Shown here piece by piece: positions 5,189-6,337 of a DNA stretch of 6,337 nucleotides (within the stretch, counting starts at the first letter, position 1; each line of letters starts with the position of its first letter). Position numbers and translations under genes: made by a program. The notes beneath the pieces were generated by a model. That model had not been told where the DNA came from and did no database searches. It was given only the letters and a program-made list of their open reading frames with translations. Source of the DNA: Bacillota bacterium (GTDB lineage: Bacteria > Bacillota > DTU025); the NCBI GenBank assembly GCA_012842765.1, contig DUWJ01000158.1:1-6337 (forward strand), written 5' to 3'.

Positions 5189-6337
5189 CTATTCGTATCT
5201 AGTCACCTCAAACCGCTCAAGTTCTACAGGCGCATTCAGACCTATACCGGCCTTACGCCGCGCAATAGAGATCTGCTCCTCTACTGTGTTAATCCCCTCG
5301 AGGTTTGGAAGGAGAAGCCCCACCCGTCCCCCATTCCTCACAATGACTCCATATCTTTGGGGATCCAGTTCCTCAGGACCGGAGACAGGTTCCGGAGGAG
5401 AAAGAACGTCCACAGAGTATACAATGTCATCCAACTCGTGAGGAGCAACCGGCTCGAAACGAGGATCGCGCACAGCCGCGGCTATGGCATTGAAGATGAT
5501 TTCCTCTGCAATGTTTCGGCGCGTCGGCTCTGTAGTCCCTATACAGCCGCGCAGCTGGCCCCTTTTGTGGAGCGTGCAGAACACGCCCGCCCTCCCCTGC
5601 ATGCCTTCAGGGAGCGGATCAGGAGGTTCCACAACTACACCTCTGCGAACATAGTCCTCCACAGCTCTCCTAGCCAATGCTGCAAAAGCTGACTCCGAGT
5701 GCCTCAGCTTCCTCGTTTTCTCTTTTCCGCCTTCAACAAGCTCATGGAAACGGCGGGCTTCCTCTGATCTACCCTTTGGGCGCAGGGCAACGACAGCATA
5801 CCCTACCCCAAAAGGGCCCTCATAGGAGAGCACTTCCGATTCCACTTCAATACCGTCCAGCGATCCTAGCATCATGATAATCGGATTGAGGCCGCACATG
5901 CCGGCAGCCTCGATTAGTGCATCATCGAGCCGAGCTAGGGCTGCAACGTCCATGGTCCCAAGGGCGCCGACTACCGCCTCGTCGAAGATCTTGCCTTCAG
6001 GGGCGTATCCTGCCGGTGCATCCGGGCTTAGCCGGTGCGACAGGTCACCGCTGGCAATCACGGCAACGCGGTATTGTGACTTGTCTATGGCAGAAGCCAT
6101 GCACATGCCGAACGTGTAAAGCTCATTCAATGCGCCCACACCCATCGATACTGCAACCAATCTGAACGGATAATGTTCCTTAGCGAGAAAATACAGTGGG
6201 ACAACCGCGCCATGGTCGAGCCCTGACGGCACCCTGTAACGCCTAGCAAGCGCCGGCTCAAGTACGGCCACAGAAATACCTGCGGCGTGCGCTTCATCTT
6301 CGATGGCTTGCACAAGCTCTAGATTGCTGTAAAAGTC
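5189..6337 (-). CDS. amrB/amrA: Memo-AMMECR1 fusion protein (AmmeMemoRadiSam proteins B and A), 5' end outside window
   Basis: The frame is open to the right edge and gives 382 visible residues, so the start is missing; an internal GTG at 6313 is not a start because in-frame coding sequence precedes it. Visible residues 1 to about 190 are the C-terminal two thirds of a Memo domain, related to the LigB class III extradiol dioxygenase fold: DHGAVVPLYFL (41-51), ASGDLSHRL (95-103) and PFGVGYAVVAL (175-185). DHG and GDLSH carry the His residues that sit in the metal/active-site cleft of this fold. A charged linker (about 186-210) leads to an AMMECR1 domain (about 211-382): LRGCIGT (262-268), DPRFEPV (291-297), and a C-terminus GINTVEEQISIARRKAG...RFEVTRYE. 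Memo and AMMECR1 are encoded as separate or fused genes in different genomes; here they are fused. The biochemical role is unknown. About 100 or more residues of the Memo domain are likely to lie beyond the edge. Confidence 0.93.
   Translation of the reverse strand, partial: DFYSNLELVQAIEDEAHAAGISVAVLEPALARRYRVPSGLDHGAVVPLYFLAKEHYPFRLVAVSMGVGALNELYTFGMCMASAIDKSQYRVAVIASGDLSHRLSPDAPAGYAPEGKIFDEAVVGALGTMDVAALARLDDALIEAAGMCGLNPIIMMLGSLDGIEVESEVLSYEGPFGVGYAVVALRPKGRSEEARRFHELVEGGKEKTRKLRHSESAFAALARRAVEDYVRRGVVVEPPDPLPEGMQGRAGVFCTLHKRGQLRGCIGTTEPTRRNIAEEIIFNAIAAAVRDPRFEPVAPHELDDIVYSVDVLSPPEPVSGPEELDPQRYGVIVRNGGRVGLLLPNLEGINTVEEQISIARRKAGIGLNAPVELERFEVTRYE

Noticed and set aside
5123..5692. 189-codon plus-strand frame opposite the AMMECR1 domain
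   Set aside because: It is the antisense shadow of a well-supported domain.

Overview
The window looks bacterial and carries parts of two gene groups that converge on a terminator-like hairpin, plus a gene-poor stretch of about 1 kb. Rightmost, on the minus strand, is a tightly packed group read right to left: a Memo/AMMECR1 fusion protein (its start lies beyond the right edge), a radical SAM enzyme, and ornithine carbamoyltransferase (argF). Gaps are only 7 and 13 bases, so they are very probably one operon. The first two proteins are the three parts of the 'AmmeMemoRadiSam' set, a widely conserved system whose biochemical role is, to my knowledge, still unassigned. The coupling to an arginine-biosynthesis gene is the most interesting point of the window. 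A GC-rich hairpin followed by a short T-run lies 27 bases after argF and probably ends the transcript.

Between this operon and the next clear gene (about 2096-3125) I see no confidently assignable gene. This stretch holds a 12-base match to the Shine-Dalgarno/anti-Shine-Dalgarno consensus placed before a small open frame with no canonical start codon, a few imperfect inverted repeats, and protein-like but broken reading frames. Next on the minus strand is a 440-residue secreted protein with a clear signal peptide, alternating beta-strand composition and a C-terminal phenylalanine: very likely an outer-membrane beta-barrel (porin-like) protein. Its start is set at 2095 by a ribosome binding site and the signal peptide.

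At the left edge, on the plus strand, is the C-terminal part of a protein with two LysM motifs (peptidoglycan/chitin-type glycan binding). It is followed by a ribosome-binding site leading into a frame broken by three stops, perhaps a decayed gene, and then a strong hairpin that sits between the convergent LysM and porin genes.

Organism: an outer-membrane barrel protein together with strong, Firmicutes-style Shine-Dalgarno sequences suggests a diderm lineage near the Firmicutes (Limnochordia-, Negativicutes- or Halanaerobiales-like) or another diderm such as Synergistota. This is inference only; nothing in the window fixes the taxonomy. No tRNA, rRNA, CRISPR array or intact transposase was seen.
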